64,000 bases of DNA from Bradyrhizobium niftali (GTDB lineage: Bacteria; Pseudomonadota; Alphaproteobacteria; Rhizobiales; Xanthobacteraceae): the NCBI RefSeq assembly GCF_004571025.1, contig NZ_SPQT01000001.1, forward strand, positions 496,001 to 560,000. The letters are read 5' to 3'. Numbering within the stretch: position 1 is the first letter of the stretch; the number at the start of each line of letters is the position of its first letter. Made by a program: the position numbers and the translations under genes. Positions 53,498 to 63,327 of the stretch are shown here, one piece after another. The notes under the pieces were generated by a model. That model searched no databases, was not told where the DNA came from, and worked only from the letters and a program-made list of their open reading frames with translations.

Positions 53498-55117
53498 ATG
53501 CGTTTTGTGTCTTTCAGGCCGGCAACCTCCGTGCTCGCCACTGTCGCGCTGCTGCTCATCGCGAACGCGCCTTCGCAGGCCCAAACCAGGGCGGAAACGC
53601 TGCGCTATGTGACGGGCGCATCCGTCAACACGCTCGATCCCAACATCCCCGGCTCGACGCGCGAGTCCTTCGCGCTGAGCATGAGCACCTATGACCGGCT
53701 GGTGGCGTTCGGCCGCAAGCAACTCAACGGCAAATGGGTGTTCGATCTCGACACGATCACCGGCGAGCTCGCCGAATCCTACGACGTCAGTCCCAATGGA
53801 CTGAAGCTTACCTTCCGCCTGCGCAAGGACGCCAAGTTCCAGGACGGCTCGCCCGTGACGGCCGAGGACGTGAAATGGTCGCTCGACCGCTGCGTCACCG
53901 CGCCGATCCTCGGCAAGGCGCAGCTCCTGACCGGCTCCTTGACGTCGGCCGACCAGTTCAAGGTGATCGATCCCCTCACCATCGAGGTGACGCTGCCGAA
54001 GCCCGACAAGCTCGCGCTGCCGAATTTGGCGACCGTCTATCCCATGATCATCAACTCGAAGGTCGCCAAGGAGCATGCGACGGCGGATGATCCCTGGGCC
54101 ACCGCCTGGCTGAAGGAGCACACCGCCGGCAGCGGCGCCTATGTGGTCGAGACTTTCAAGCCGGGCGAACAGGTCATCCTCAAGCGTGACGAGGCCTGGA
54201 ACCGCGGTTCGGCCAACAAGCCCGCCTTCTTCAAGCGCGTGATCGTGCAATCCGTGCCGGAGCCGGCGACCCGCGCCAATCTGGTCGAGCGCGGCGATGC
54301 CGACATCGTCGTCGATCTCCAGGCCAGCGACGTGCAGTCGCTCGAGGCCAAGGGCAAGCTCAAGGTGATCTCGACGCCGCAATACAATGCGATCACCTTC
54401 GTCTCGATGAACAACCAGATCCCGCCCTTCGACAACGTCAATGTCCGCCGCGCCATCGCCTTTGCGCTGCCCTATGACGACATGTTCAAGGCCGCGCTGT
54501 TCGGTCGCGGCGCGCCGCTGTTTGGCGCGACCTGGCCGGATGGCAAGCCGGCGAACGGCATCTATCCGTTCCAGGCGCCGGTGAAGACCGATCTCGACAA
54601 GGCCCGCGAATATCTCAAGGCCGCCGGCCTTCCCGAAGGTTTTGCCACCACGTTCAGCTTCAACGTCGGCCAGGCCTCGACGGCCGAGCCGATGGCTTCG
54701 CTGGTGAAGGAATCGCTTGCGAAGATCGGGATCAAGGTCGACATTCAGAAGCTGCCGGATGCGCAGATGTCGACGCAGATCAACGAGAAGAAGCTGCCGT
54801 TCTTCACCGAGGGTATCGTGGCCTGGCTGCCCTCGACCGACTATTTCTACCGCAACTTCTACACCGGCAATCAGCGCTGGAATTACAGCTCCATCAACAA
54901 TCCCGAGATCGCCGCGATCGCGCAGGAAGCCCGCTTCGAGCCGGACAAGGCCAAGTACGAGGAGGACGGCCGCAAGCTCAACGCGATTCATTTCAGCGAG
55001 ATGCCGCAGATCCCGCTGTGGCAGCCCAACCAGGACGCGGTGATGGCATCGTCGATCGAAGGCTATACCTACGAGTTCCATCGCCAGGTGGACTATCGCG
55101 ACGTCAGCCGCAAGTGA
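53498..55117 (+). CDS. ABC transporter substrate-binding protein, peptide/nickel type (family 5)
   Basis: Periplasmic family 5 binding protein, 539 aa. A signal peptide of about 28 residues ends near SQAQ. The mature protein has LRYVTGASVNTLDP, LTFRLRKDAKFQDGSPVTAEDV and NVNVRRAIAFAL, all typical of DppA/OppA. The start at 53498 follows CAGGGA. It is the first gene of a complete importer with two permeases and a fused ATPase. The ligand could be a di- or oligopeptide or another amide-type solute. Confidence 0.9.
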   Translation: MRFVSFRPATSVLATVALLLIANAPSQAQTRAETLRYVTGASVNTLDPNIPGSTRESFALSMSTYDRLVAFGRKQLNGKWVFDLDTITGELAESYDVSPNGLKLTFRLRKDAKFQDGSPVTAEDVKWSLDRCVTAPILGKAQLLTGSLTSADQFKVIDPLTIEVTLPKPDKLALPNLATVYPMIINSKVAKEHATADDPWATAWLKEHTAGSGAYVVETFKPGEQVILKRDEAWNRGSANKPAFFKRVIVQSVPEPATRANLVERGDADIVVDLQASDVQSLEAKGKLKVISTPQYNAITFVSMNNQIPPFDNVNVRRAIAFALPYDDMFKAALFGRGAPLFGATWPDGKPANGIYPFQAPVKTDLDKAREYLKAAGLPEGFATTFSFNVGQASTAEPMASLVKESLAKIGIKVDIQKLPDAQMSTQINEKKLPFFTEGIVAWLPSTDYFYRNFYTGNQRWNYSSINNPEIAAIAQEARFEPDKAKYEEDGRKLNAIHFSEMPQIPLWQPNQDAVMASSIEGYTYEFHRQVDYRDVSRK

Positions 55118-55148
55118 GATCGGCGAACGAGAGAGGCTCTGAAAGGTG

Positions 55149-56180
55149 ATGACCGGACTTGGCGCAACGATGGTGCGGGCGGGCAGGCGGCTTCTGTCGT
55201 CGCTGCCGGCGCTGTTCGGCGTGCTGGTCTTCACTTTTCTCCTGATGCGCGTCCTGCCCGGCGATCCCGCGGTGTTCTTCGCCTCCGGGCCCAATGCCGG
55301 CAAGGAGGAGATCGAGCAGATCCGCAAGCAGATGGGGCTCAACAGGCCGGTGCCGGAGCAGCTCGTGTTCTATCTCTCCGATATCGGCCACGGCAATCTC
55401 GGCCGCTCCATGATGACCGGGCAGCCGGTGCTGAAGGATCTGCGCGAGCGGCTGCCGGCTTCGCTCGAGCTCACCTTCACCGCGCTCCTGATCGCGCTGA
55501 TCGCGGCAGTGCCGCTCGGTGTCGTCGCGGCGCTGCGGCCGGGATCGGTCGTCGATCACGGCGTGCGGCTGTTCTGCGCGCTCGGCGTCTGCGTGCCGAC
55601 TTTCGTCTCGGGCCTGCTGCTGATCTATGTCTTCTATTATCTGCTCGGGCTCGCGCCTGATCCCACAGGGCGGATCGACGTCTTCACCTCGCTGCCGCCG
55701 CAGCGCACCGGCTTTCTGTCGATCGATTTCCTGCTGGCCGGCGATTTTGAGGGCTGGTGGGCGGCCTGCAAACAGCTGGTCCTGCCGGCCGTGAGCATGG
55801 CCCTGTTCGTCATCGCGCCGCTGGCACGGATCACGCGCGCCTCGATGCTGGTGTCGCTCGGCAGCGATTTCGTGCGCACCGCGCGCTCCGTCGGGCTGTC
55901 CTGGCGCAAGGTCGTCGTCACCTACGCGCTGCGCAATGCGATCCTTCCCGTCATCACCATCGCCGGCATCGTGTTCTCGACCATGCTGGGCGCCAACGTC
56001 CTGGTGGAGAAAGTGTTCTCCTGGCCGGGCGTTGCCTCCTACGCGCTCGATGCGCTGCTGTCCTCCGACTATGCGCCGGTGCAGGGCTTCGTGCTGCTGA
56101 TGGCCAGCCTGTTCGTGCTGGTCAATCTGGTCGTCGATGTCTGCTACGGCATCGCCGATCCCAGGGTATCGATCGAATGA
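55149..56180 (+). CDS. ABC transporter permease, peptide type (DppB-like)
   Basis: Permease of the fifth importer, 343 aa, about six helices, with the N-terminal LLMRVLPGDPAVFF block, the EAA loop (VRTARSVGLSWRKVVVTYALRNA) and the C-terminal DPRVSIE. GTG at 55146 or ATG at 55170 are alternative starts. It overlaps the second permease by four bases. Confidence 0.9.
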   Translation: MTGLGATMVRAGRRLLSSLPALFGVLVFTFLLMRVLPGDPAVFFASGPNAGKEEIEQIRKQMGLNRPVPEQLVFYLSDIGHGNLGRSMMTGQPVLKDLRERLPASLELTFTALLIALIAAVPLGVVAALRPGSVVDHGVRLFCALGVCVPTFVSGLLLIYVFYYLLGLAPDPTGRIDVFTSLPPQRTGFLSIDFLLAGDFEGWWAACKQLVLPAVSMALFVIAPLARITRASMLVSLGSDFVRTARSVGLSWRKVVVTYALRNAILPVITIAGIVFSTMLGANVLVEKVFSWPGVASYALDALLSSDYAPVQGFVLLMASLFVLVNLVVDVCYGIADPRVSIE

Positions 56181-57025
56181 CCAGCGCCACTCTCCGTCAT
56201 TCGGTCTGGATCCTGCGCGGCAATCCGCTCACGGCCGTCGCCGCGACCGGCGTTCTGCTGTTCATCTTGGTTGCGATCTTCGGCCCCTGGATCGTGCCTT
56301 ACGATCCCGTGGCCTCCAACGTTTCGGAAGCGCTGCTGCCGCCGAGCGCGGCGCACATCGCCGGCACGGACCAGCTCGGGCGCGACGTGTTCAGCCGCCT
56401 CGTCATCGCGGCGCGGCTCGACCTTGCCATAGCAGTCTCGGCAGTGGGCATCTCCTTCGTGATCGGCGCCGTCGTCGGCTCGTTTTGCGGCTATGCCGGC
56501 GGCAGGCTCGATCGTGGCGTCGGCCGCTTCGTCGACGTCATGATGGCCTTTCCGCTGTTCGTGCTGGCGATGGCGATGGTCGCGGCCCTCGGCAACCGGA
56601 TCGAGAACATCGTGATCGCGACCGCGATCATCAATCTTCCCTTCTACATCCGCTTCGCGCGGGCCGAGGTCAACGTCCGGCGCAATGTCGGCTGGGTCGA
56701 GGCCGCGCGCGCCTGCGGCGAGAGCCATTTCTCGGTGGTGCTGCGCTTCCTGCTGCCGAACATCCTGCCCGCGATGGCGGTGCAGATCTCGCTCAACCTC
56801 GGCTGGGCCATTCTGAATGCGGCCGGCCTGTCCTTCATCGGCCTTGGCGTCAAGCCGCCGACGCCGGAATGGGGCATCATGGTCGCGGAAGGCGCGCGCT
56901 TCATCTCGACCGGACGGTGGTGGCTGGTGGCCTTCCCGGGCCTGGCGCTGATGCTCGCCGTGCTGTGCTTCAATCTGCTCGGTGACGGGATGCGGGACAT
57001 TCTCGATCCCCGCATGCGCACATGA
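56177..57025 (+). CDS. ABC transporter permease, peptide type (DppC-like)
   Basis: Second permease, 282 aa, about six helices, with the family block GTDQLGRDVFSRL, the loop VEAARACGESHFSVVLRFLLPNI and the C-terminal GDGMRDILDPRMR. It forms the heterodimeric channel with the product of 55149 and overlaps the ATPase gene by four bases. Confidence 0.9.
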   Translation: MTSATLRHSVWILRGNPLTAVAATGVLLFILVAIFGPWIVPYDPVASNVSEALLPPSAAHIAGTDQLGRDVFSRLVIAARLDLAIAVSAVGISFVIGAVVGSFCGYAGGRLDRGVGRFVDVMMAFPLFVLAMAMVAALGNRIENIVIATAIINLPFYIRFARAEVNVRRNVGWVEAARACGESHFSVVLRFLLPNILPAMAVQISLNLGWAILNAAGLSFIGLGVKPPTPEWGIMVAEGARFISTGRWWLVAFPGLALMLAVLCFNLLGDGMRDILDPRMRT

Positions 57026-58692
57026 GCGAAGAGCTGCTCAGGATCGACGATCTCCACGTCTCGTTCTCGACGCGGCGCGGCATGGTCGAGGCCGTGCGCG
57101 GCGTGACGCTCACGGTCAAGGCCGGCGAGATGCTCGGCCTCGTCGGCGAGAGCGGCTCGGGCAAGTCGGTCACCGGATTTGCGACCACGCGGCTGCTCGA
57201 TGCGGCCGGGCGCGTCACCGGCGGCAAGATCCTGTTTCGCGGGCAGGACGTGACAAAACTCCGGGGCGACGATCTCCGTCAGCTCCAGGGCGCGGCGATG
57301 TCGATGATCTTCCAGAATCCGCGGGCGGCGCTCAATCCGATCCGGGCGATCGGCTTGCAGATCGCGGACGCGATCCTCACGCACAAGCGGATCTCGAAGG
57401 ACGCCGCGCGCGCCGAGGCGCTGGAGCTCCTTCGCGCCGTCCAGATCCGCGACCCCGAGACGCGGATGAACGCTTATCCGCACGAGCTCTCCGGCGGCAT
57501 GTGCCAGCGCGTCATGATCGCGATCGCGATCTCCTGCAATCCCGCGCTGCTGATTGCCGACGAGCCGACCACCGGCCTCGACGTCACCACGCAGAAGGTG
57601 GTGATGGACCTGCTGGCCGACATCGCCGCCGCGCGGGGCATGGCGACGATCCTGATCACGCACGATCTCGGGCTCGCGGCCCGCTATTGCCGCCGCATAG
57701 CGGTGATGGAGCGTGGACGCATCGTCGAGGAGGCTGGCCCCAGGACGCTCTTCTCCACGCCGCAGCACGCCTACACCAGGCGCCTCGTGGCGGCATCGCC
57801 GACCGCGACGTCGCGGATCGAGGATCTCGTGACGGAGGAGGAGCGGGAGCGCCAGGCGACTTTTGTCAGCAAGCCGAGGCCCGAGCCCGCGCACGGGACG
57901 CCGCCGCTGCTGCAGGTGCGCAAGCTTGCGAAACGTTTCGACCAGGGTTCTGCGGCGGTCGCGGACTTCTCGATGACGATGGCCGGCGGCGAGAGCGTCG
58001 GCCTCGTCGGCGAGTCCGGCTCGGGCAAGAGCACGACGTCGCGGATGATCTGCCGCCTGATCGATCCGAGCGAGGGCGACATCGTGTTCGACGGGCAGTC
58101 GATCGGCCATGTGGCGTCGCGCGATTTTCACCGCTCCCCCTTGCGCAAAGACATTCAAATGGTCTTCCAGGACCCGAACGAGAGCCTCAACCCGCGCTTC
58201 ACGGCCTTCGACTGCATCGCCCATCCCCTGATGCGGCTCGACGGCATGCGGGCGGGCGAGGCGCTGCGCACGCGGGTCGAAGAATGCGCCGAGCGCGTGG
58301 GACTGCCGCTCGATCTCCTGCCGCGCTTTCCGCACCAGCTCTCCGGCGGTCAGAAGGCGCGCGTCGGCATTGCGCGCGCCATCGCCTGCCGGCCCCGGCT
58401 TCTGGTGCTGGACGAGCCAACCGCCGCGCTCGACGTCTCCGTGCAGGCGGTGGTGCTGCAACTGCTCGACCGGTTGCGCCGCGAGAACGACATCGCACTG
58501 CTGTTCGTCAGCCACGATCTCAACGTCGTGCGCATGCTATGTGATCGCACCATCGTGCTGCGCAATGGCGGCATCGTCGAGCAGGGCGAGAGCCGGGCGC
58601 TGTTCGACAATCCGAAGACCGACTACACGCGCAAGCTGGTCGAGGCGATCCCCCATATCGAGACCGGGCCGACGCTGGCGGCGGCGCTTTGA
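57022..58692 (+). CDS. fused dipeptide-type ABC ATP-binding protein (two nucleotide-binding domains)
   Basis: 556-aa ATPase with both domains in one chain. Domain 1: [31 protein letters not shown]. Domain 2 (from about residue 300): GESGSGKSTT, LSGGQKARV, LLVLDEPTAALD. This corresponds to DppD and DppF fused, as seen in YejF/GsiA-type transporters; the following importer keeps the two as separate genes. It ends the first peptide-type operon. Confidence 0.92.
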   Translation: MSEELLRIDDLHVSFSTRRGMVEAVRGVTLTVKAGEMLGLVGESGSGKSVTGFATTRLLDAAGRVTGGKILFRGQDVTKLRGDDLRQLQGAAMSMIFQNPRAALNPIRAIGLQIADAILTHKRISKDAARAEALELLRAVQIRDPETRMNAYPHELSGGMCQRVMIAIAISCNPALLIADEPTTGLDVTTQKVVMDLLADIAAARGMATILITHDLGLAARYCRRIAVMERGRIVEEAGPRTLFSTPQHAYTRRLVAASPTATSRIEDLVTEEERERQATFVSKPRPEPAHGTPPLLQVRKLAKRFDQGSAAVADFSMTMAGGESVGLVGESGSGKSTTSRMICRLIDPSEGDIVFDGQSIGHVASRDFHRSPLRKDIQMVFQDPNESLNPRFTAFDCIAHPLMRLDGMRAGEALRTRVEECAERVGLPLDLLPRFPHQLSGGQKARVGIARAIACRPRLLVLDEPTAALDVSVQAVVLQLLDRLRRENDIALLFVSHDLNVVRMLCDRTIVLRNGGIVEQGESRALFDNPKTDYTRKLVEAIPHIETGPTLAAAL

Positions 58693-58745
58693 GGCCAGGA
58701 CCGTCCAAAATGGCGGTGAGATCCCGCTGGCGAAGGCCTGGTTAC

Positions 58746-58761
58746 TGGCATACCATTTGCA
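58746..58761 (+). promoter_or_regulatory. candidate sigma-54 (-24/-12) promoter
   Basis: TGGCATACCATTTGCA has GG and GC ten bases apart with TGGCA and TTGCA blocks, matching the -24/-12 pattern except at two non-invariant positions. It lies about 75 bp before the binding-protein start. The same bases include GCATACCA, which resembles a GntR half-site, so it could be an operator instead. Confidence 0.4.
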
Positions 58762-58791
58762 CGCCAATGGGCTTCGGTTTCACCTGCTCTT

Positions 58792-58806
58792 GGCCAATGA
58801 TTGGCC
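58792..58806. promoter_or_regulatory. palindrome GGCCAAT-G-ATTGGCC
   Basis: A perfect 15-base palindrome with 7-bp arms and one central base, located between the candidate promoter and the Shine-Dalgarno (GGGAGGA) of the binding-protein gene. Its symmetry and position fit an operator in the transcribed leader; a hairpin is excluded by the one-base loop. Confidence 0.5.
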
Positions 58807-58834
58807 GGCATCACGGCATTACTGGGAGGACTTA

Positions 58835-60439
58835 ATGGATCGCAGGACCGTATTGAAGGGACTGGCTGGCGCGAGCGGTCTGGCATTGACGGGTGGCCTT
58901 TCGGCCCCGGCGATCGCCCAGGGCGCAGCGGCGCGCACCCTGCGCTTCGTGCCGCAGGCCAACCTCGCCAATTTCGACCCGATCTGGGGCACGCAATATG
59001 TCGTGCGCAACGCCGCGGCGATGGTCTGGGACACGCTTTACGGCGTCGATTCGTCGCTCCAGCCGCAACGTCAGATGGTCGAGTCCGAGGAAGTCACCGA
59101 CGACGGTATGACCTGGACGTTCAAGCTCCGATCAGGGCTCAAATTCCATGACGGCGAGCCGGTGCTGAGCAAGGACGTCGTCGCGAGCCTTACGCGCTGG
59201 TCGGCGCGCGATCCGATGGGGCTCATGATCAAGGCGCTCCAGCAGGAGTTGACCGCCGTCGATGACCGCACCTTCAAGTTGGTGCTCAAGCAGCCCTTCC
59301 CGAAGCTGCTCTATGCGCTCGGCAAGAACAACTCGCCGTGCGCTTTCATCATGCCGGAGCGGATTGCGCAGACCGATCCGTTCAAGCAGATCACCGACTA
59401 TGTCGGCTCGGGGCCGATGAAGTTCGCCAAGGGCGAATGGGTGCCCGGCGCGAAAGCGGTGTTCGAGAAGTTCGCCGACTACGCGCCGCGTCAGGAAAAG
59501 TCCTCGTGGCTTGCCGGCGGCAAGCAAATGCTGGTCGACCGCATCGAGTGGGTGGTGATGCCGGATCCGGCCACTGCGGCTGCCGCGTTGCAGAATGGCG
59601 AGATCGACTGGTGGGAGAACCCGATCGCGGACCTCGTGCCGGTCCTGAAGAAGAACAAGAACATCAGCGTCGATATCGGCGATCCGCTCGGCAATGTCGG
59701 CTCGTTCCGCATGAATTTCCTGTATCCGCCCTTCAACGACGTGCGGGCGCGGCGCGCGGTGCTGATGGCGCTGAGCCAGGAAGACTACATGCGCGCGATC
59801 GTCGGCGACGACACCGCGCTCTGGAGACCGCTGCCGGGCTACTTCACGCCGGATACCCCGCTCTACACGGAAGTGGGCGGTGAGATCCTGAAGGGCAAGC
59901 GCGATCTCGACGCGGCCAAGAAGCTGCTCGCCGAGAGCGGCTATTCCGGCCAGCCGGTGACGTGTCTGGTGGCGCAGGACCAGCCGATCACCAAGGCGAT
60001 GGGCGATGTGACCGCGGACCTCCTGAAGAAGCTCGGCATGAATGTCGATTTCGTCGCGACCGACTGGGGCACAGTCGGCTCCCGCCGTGCGCAGAAGACG
60101 CCGCCGGGACAGGGCGGCTGGAACATGTTCCACACCTGGCATGCGGGTGCGGACTGCATCAATCCAGCCCCCTACACCGCCATTCGCGCCAACGGCGACA
60201 AGGCCTGGTTCGGCTGGCCCACCAGCGCCGGCACCGAAAAGGAGGTCACATCCTGGTTCGAGGCCAAGAACCTCGACGAGGAAAAGGCCACCATCAACCG
60301 CCTCAACAAGGCGGCGATGGATGACGTCGTCTATGCGCCGACCGGCTTCTTCCTGAGCTACACGGCGTGGCGCAAAAACGTCTCCGGCATCACCAAGGGG
60401 CCGTTGCCGTTCTTCTGGGGCGTATCGAAGTCCGCATGA
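58835..60439 (+). CDS. ABC transporter substrate-binding protein, peptide type (family 5)
   Basis: Family 5 binding protein, 534 aa. The N-terminus (MDRRTVLKG, then a hydrophobic run ending AIAQG) looks like a twin-arginine signal, so export may go through Tat. The blocks LRFVPQANLANFDPIWG, TWTFKLRSGLKFHDGEPV and VRARRAVLMAL are typical. GGGAGGA lies four bases before the ATG. It leads the second peptide-type importer, with its own upstream control region (58693-58834). Confidence 0.9.
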   Translation: MDRRTVLKGLAGASGLALTGGLSAPAIAQGAAARTLRFVPQANLANFDPIWGTQYVVRNAAAMVWDTLYGVDSSLQPQRQMVESEEVTDDGMTWTFKLRSGLKFHDGEPVLSKDVVASLTRWSARDPMGLMIKALQQELTAVDDRTFKLVLKQPFPKLLYALGKNNSPCAFIMPERIAQTDPFKQITDYVGSGPMKFAKGEWVPGAKAVFEKFADYAPRQEKSSWLAGGKQMLVDRIEWVVMPDPATAAAALQNGEIDWWENPIADLVPVLKKNKNISVDIGDPLGNVGSFRMNFLYPPFNDVRARRAVLMALSQEDYMRAIVGDDTALWRPLPGYFTPDTPLYTEVGGEILKGKRDLDAAKKLLAESGYSGQPVTCLVAQDQPITKAMGDVTADLLKKLGMNVDFVATDWGTVGSRRAQKTPPGQGGWNMFHTWHAGADCINPAPYTAIRANGDKAWFGWPTSAGTEKEVTSWFEAKNLDEEKATINRLNKAAMDDVVYAPTGFFLSYTAWRKNVSGITKGPLPFFWGVSKSA

Positions 60440-60456
60440 TCGTGCACTGAAGCCAG

Positions 60457-61398
60457 ATGCTCTCCTACATCCTCCGTCGCATCGTCGCGACCTTGCCGGT
60501 GATGGCAATCGTCGCGCTGTTCGTGTTCAGCCTGCTTTACATCGCGCCGGGTGACCCGGCCGTGGTGATCGCGGGCGATCAGGCAAGCCCGGAGGATGTG
60601 GAGCGCATCCGCCAGAGCCTCGGTCTCGACCGGCCGTTCCTGATCCAGTTCGGAAGCTGGGTCTGGCGCATCCTGCACGGCGATCTCGGCACCTCGATCT
60701 TCACCAATCTGCCGGTCTCGACGATGATCGGGCAGCGTCTCGGACCGACGCTGTCGCTGATGATCGTCACGCTGCTGCTCACGATCGTGGTCGCGGTGCC
60801 GCTCGGCGTGGTGGCGGCGTGGAAGGCCGGCAGCCTGATCGACCGCGTCATCATGGGCTTTGCCGTGTTCGGCTTCTCGCTGCCCGTCTTCGTGGTCGGC
60901 TACATGCTTGCCTACATCTTCGCGCTCGAACTGGAATGGCTTCCGGTGCAGGGCTACACGCCGCTTGCCCAGGGCTTTTGGCCCTGGCTGGAGAATTTGA
61001 TTCTGCCGGCGGTCGCGCTCGGCTGCGTCTACATCGCGCTGATTGCGCGCATCACCCGCGCCACCATGCTCGAAGTGCTGCAGCAGGACTATATCCGCAC
61101 CGCGCGGGCCAAGGGCCTCGGGCAGGGCGGCATTCTGTTTGTTCACGCGCTGAAGAACGCGGCGGTGCCGATCGTGACCGTGATCGGGATCGGCATCGCG
61201 CTCCTGATTGGCGGCGCGGTCGTCACCGAAAGCGTGTTCGCGATTCCCGGCCTCGGCCGGCTCACCATCGACGCGATCCTGCGCCGCGACTATCCCGTCA
61301 TCCAGGGCATCGTGCTGCTGTTCAGCTTCGTCTACGTCCTCGTCAATTTGATGATCGACGTCATCTATACGCTCGTTGACCCGAGGATCCGCTATTGA
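60457..61398 (+). CDS. ABC transporter permease, peptide type (DppB-like)
   Basis: Permease of the sixth importer, 313 aa, about six helices. It has YIAPGDPAVVIAGDQA near the N-terminus, the EAA loop RTARAKGLGQGGILFVHALKNA and the C-terminal DPRIRY. It starts 17 bases after the binding-protein gene and overlaps the next permease by four bases. Confidence 0.9.
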   Translation: MLSYILRRIVATLPVMAIVALFVFSLLYIAPGDPAVVIAGDQASPEDVERIRQSLGLDRPFLIQFGSWVWRILHGDLGTSIFTNLPVSTMIGQRLGPTLSLMIVTLLLTIVVAVPLGVVAAWKAGSLIDRVIMGFAVFGFSLPVFVVGYMLAYIFALELEWLPVQGYTPLAQGFWPWLENLILPAVALGCVYIALIARITRATMLEVLQQDYIRTARAKGLGQGGILFVHALKNAAVPIVTVIGIGIALLIGGAVVTESVFAIPGLGRLTIDAILRRDYPVIQGIVLLFSFVYVLVNLMIDVIYTLVDPRIRY

Positions 61399-62318
61399 CC
61401 GACACCACCGTCAATCCGCAATCGCTTCCGGCCGGCTTCGTCCTCGCGCCGCAACTGCCGGAGATCCTTCGGCCGGTCAAGATCCGTCGCGGCTTCATCG
61501 GCTTTCTGCGCGGTCATCCGACGGTCGCCATTGGTGGCGCGCTGCTGCTGATGCTGGTCCTGATCGCGATCTTCGCACCTTATCTCGGAACGGTCGATCC
61601 GACCGCGCTCGCGCCCGCCAAGCGCACGCGCGCGCCGTCGGCGGACTACTGGTTCGGCACCGACGTGCTCGGCCGCGACATCTATTCGCGCGTGCTGTTC
61701 GGCGCGCGGGTCTCGCTCACGGTCGGCCTGTCCGTTGCCATATTCGCGTCCGCTGTGGGCCTTGCGATCGGCATCGTCTCCGGCTTCGTCCGCTGGGCCG
61801 ACGGCATCCTGATGCGCTTCATGGATGGCCTGATGTCGATCCCGCCGATCCTGCTGGCGATCGCGCTGATGGCCCTGACGCGCGGCAGCGTCGGCAACGT
61901 CATTCTGGCCATCACCATCGCCGAGATCCCGCGCGTCTCGCGCCTCGTGCGCAGCGTGGTGCTGTCGCTGCGCGAACAGCCCTATGTGGATGCGGCGGTG
62001 GCGTGCGGCACGCGCACGCCGATGATCATCCTGCGTCATATCCTGCCCAACACGCTCGCGCCCATGCTGGTCCAGGCGACCTATATCTGCGCTAGTGCCA
62101 TGATCACGGAGGCGATCCTGTCCTTCATCGGTGCCGGCACGCCGCCCACCATTCCGTCCTGGGGCAACATCATGGCCGAGGGCCGCGCGCTGTGGCAGGT
62201 CAAGCCCTATATCGTGTTCTTTCCGGCGGCCTTCCTGTCCGTCACCGTGCTTGCCGTGAATCTGCTCGGCGACGGCCTTCGCGATGCGCTCGATCCGCGC
62301 ATGGCCAAGAGCCTCTGA
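61395..62318 (+). CDS. ABC transporter permease, peptide type (DppC-like)
   Basis: Second permease of the sixth importer, 307 aa, with a longer cytoplasmic N-terminus, [18 protein letters not shown], the loop [22 protein letters not shown] and the C-terminal [11 protein letters not shown]. The start codon is TTG at 61395 (TTGA overlap with the previous stop), so translation is probably coupled. Confidence 0.88.
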   Translation: MTDTTVNPQSLPAGFVLAPQLPEILRPVKIRRGFIGFLRGHPTVAIGGALLLMLVLIAIFAPYLGTVDPTALAPAKRTRAPSADYWFGTDVLGRDIYSRVLFGARVSLTVGLSVAIFASAVGLAIGIVSGFVRWADGILMRFMDGLMSIPPILLAIALMALTRGSVGNVILAITIAEIPRVSRLVRSVVLSLREQPYVDAAVACGTRTPMIILRHILPNTLAPMLVQATYICASAMITEAILSFIGAGTPPTIPSWGNIMAEGRALWQVKPYIVFFPAAFLSVTVLAVNLLGDGLRDALDPRMAKSL

Positions 62319-62337
62319 TGTATCGAGGCTGATCACC

Positions 62338-63327
62338 ATGGCGTTGCTCGAAGTCGAGAACCTTCAGACCCACTTCCGGACGCCCAGCGGAATCAACCGC
62401 GCGGTCGACGGCGTGTCCTTCCATGTCAACGAAGGCGAGACGCTCGCCATCGTCGGCGAGTCCGGCTGCGGCAAGTCGGTGACCTCGATGTCGCTGATGC
62501 GGCTGATCCCGGAGCCGCCCGGCAGGATTGCCGGGGCCATCCGCTTCGCGGGCAGGGACCTGCTCAAACTGTCCGACCGCGAGATGCGCGCGATCCGCGG
62601 CAACGACATCTCGATGATCTTCCAGGAGCCGATGACGAGCCTCAATCCGGTCCTGACGGTCGGCCGCCAGATCCGCGAGACGCTGATGATCCATCAGGGC
62701 CTGGACAAGCAGGCCGCTGAAGCGCACGCGATCGAGATGTTGACGCTGGTCGGCATTCCCGAGCCGAAGCGGCGCGTGCGCGAATATCCGCACCAGCTTT
62801 CCGGCGGCATGCGTCAGCGCGTGATGATCGCGGTTGCGCTGGCATGCAATCCAAAACTTCTGATCGCGGACGAGCCGACCACCGCGCTGGACGTGACCAT
62901 CCAGGCGCAGATCCTGAAGCTGATGCTCGACCTCAAGAGCCGGGTCGGTGCTGCGATCATCCTGATCACGCACGATCTCGGCGTCGTCGCCGAGATCGCC
63001 GAACGCGTCATGGTGATGTATGCCGGCCGCAAGGTCGAGGAGGCGCCGGTCGCCGAGCTGTTTCGCTCGCCGCGCCATCCCTATACGCAAGGTTTGCTCG
63101 GCGCCGTGCCGCGGCTTGGTTCGTCGCTGACAGGCACCGCGAGACGGCTCGCCGAGATTCCCGGTCAGGTGCCGGATCTCCGCAAGCCCATCACCGGCTG
63201 CGTCTTCGCCGGGCGCTGTGCGCTCGCGACCGATCTCTGCCGCCAATATGCACCGGGGCTCGAAGAGAAGGCGCCTCGCCACGTCGCCGCCTGTCACTAC
63301 GCGGCCAAGGGAGCCGTCGCGGCATGA
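62338..63327 (+). CDS. ABC transporter ATP-binding protein, peptide type (DppD/OppD-like)
   Basis: ATPase of 329 aa. Walker A (GESGCGKSV), signature LSGGMRQRV, Walker B ([12 protein letters not shown]) and the switch His ([13 protein letters not shown]) are present. The C-terminus has the Cys-containing oligopeptide-transporter block ([14 protein letters not shown], then ACHY), which in DppD/OppD relatives can bind an iron-sulfur cluster. It overlaps the next ATPase gene by four bases. Confidence 0.9.
   Translation: MALLEVENLQTHFRTPSGINRAVDGVSFHVNEGETLAIVGESGCGKSVTSMSLMRLIPEPPGRIAGAIRFAGRDLLKLSDREMRAIRGNDISMIFQEPMTSLNPVLTVGRQIRETLMIHQGLDKQAAEAHAIEMLTLVGIPEPKRRVREYPHQLSGGMRQRVMIAVALACNPKLLIADEPTTALDVTIQAQILKLMLDLKSRVGAAIILITHDLGVVAEIAERVMVMYAGRKVEEAPVAELFRSPRHPYTQGLLGAVPRLGSSLTGTARRLAEIPGQVPDLRKPITGCVFAGRCALATDLCRQYAPGLEEKAPRHVAACHYAAKGAVAA

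Noticed and set aside
53318..55342. Long minus-strand open frame opposite the peptide-binding protein gene
   Set aside because: It is antisense to a complete family 5 binding protein with a signal peptide; no domain is recognisable in the minus-strand translation.
56644..58515. Very long open frame on the minus strand opposite the fused ATPase
   Set aside because: It is the complement of a strongly conserved ATPase gene, has no family motif and is rich in His, Arg and Gln, the usual pattern of antisense frames in GC-rich DNA.
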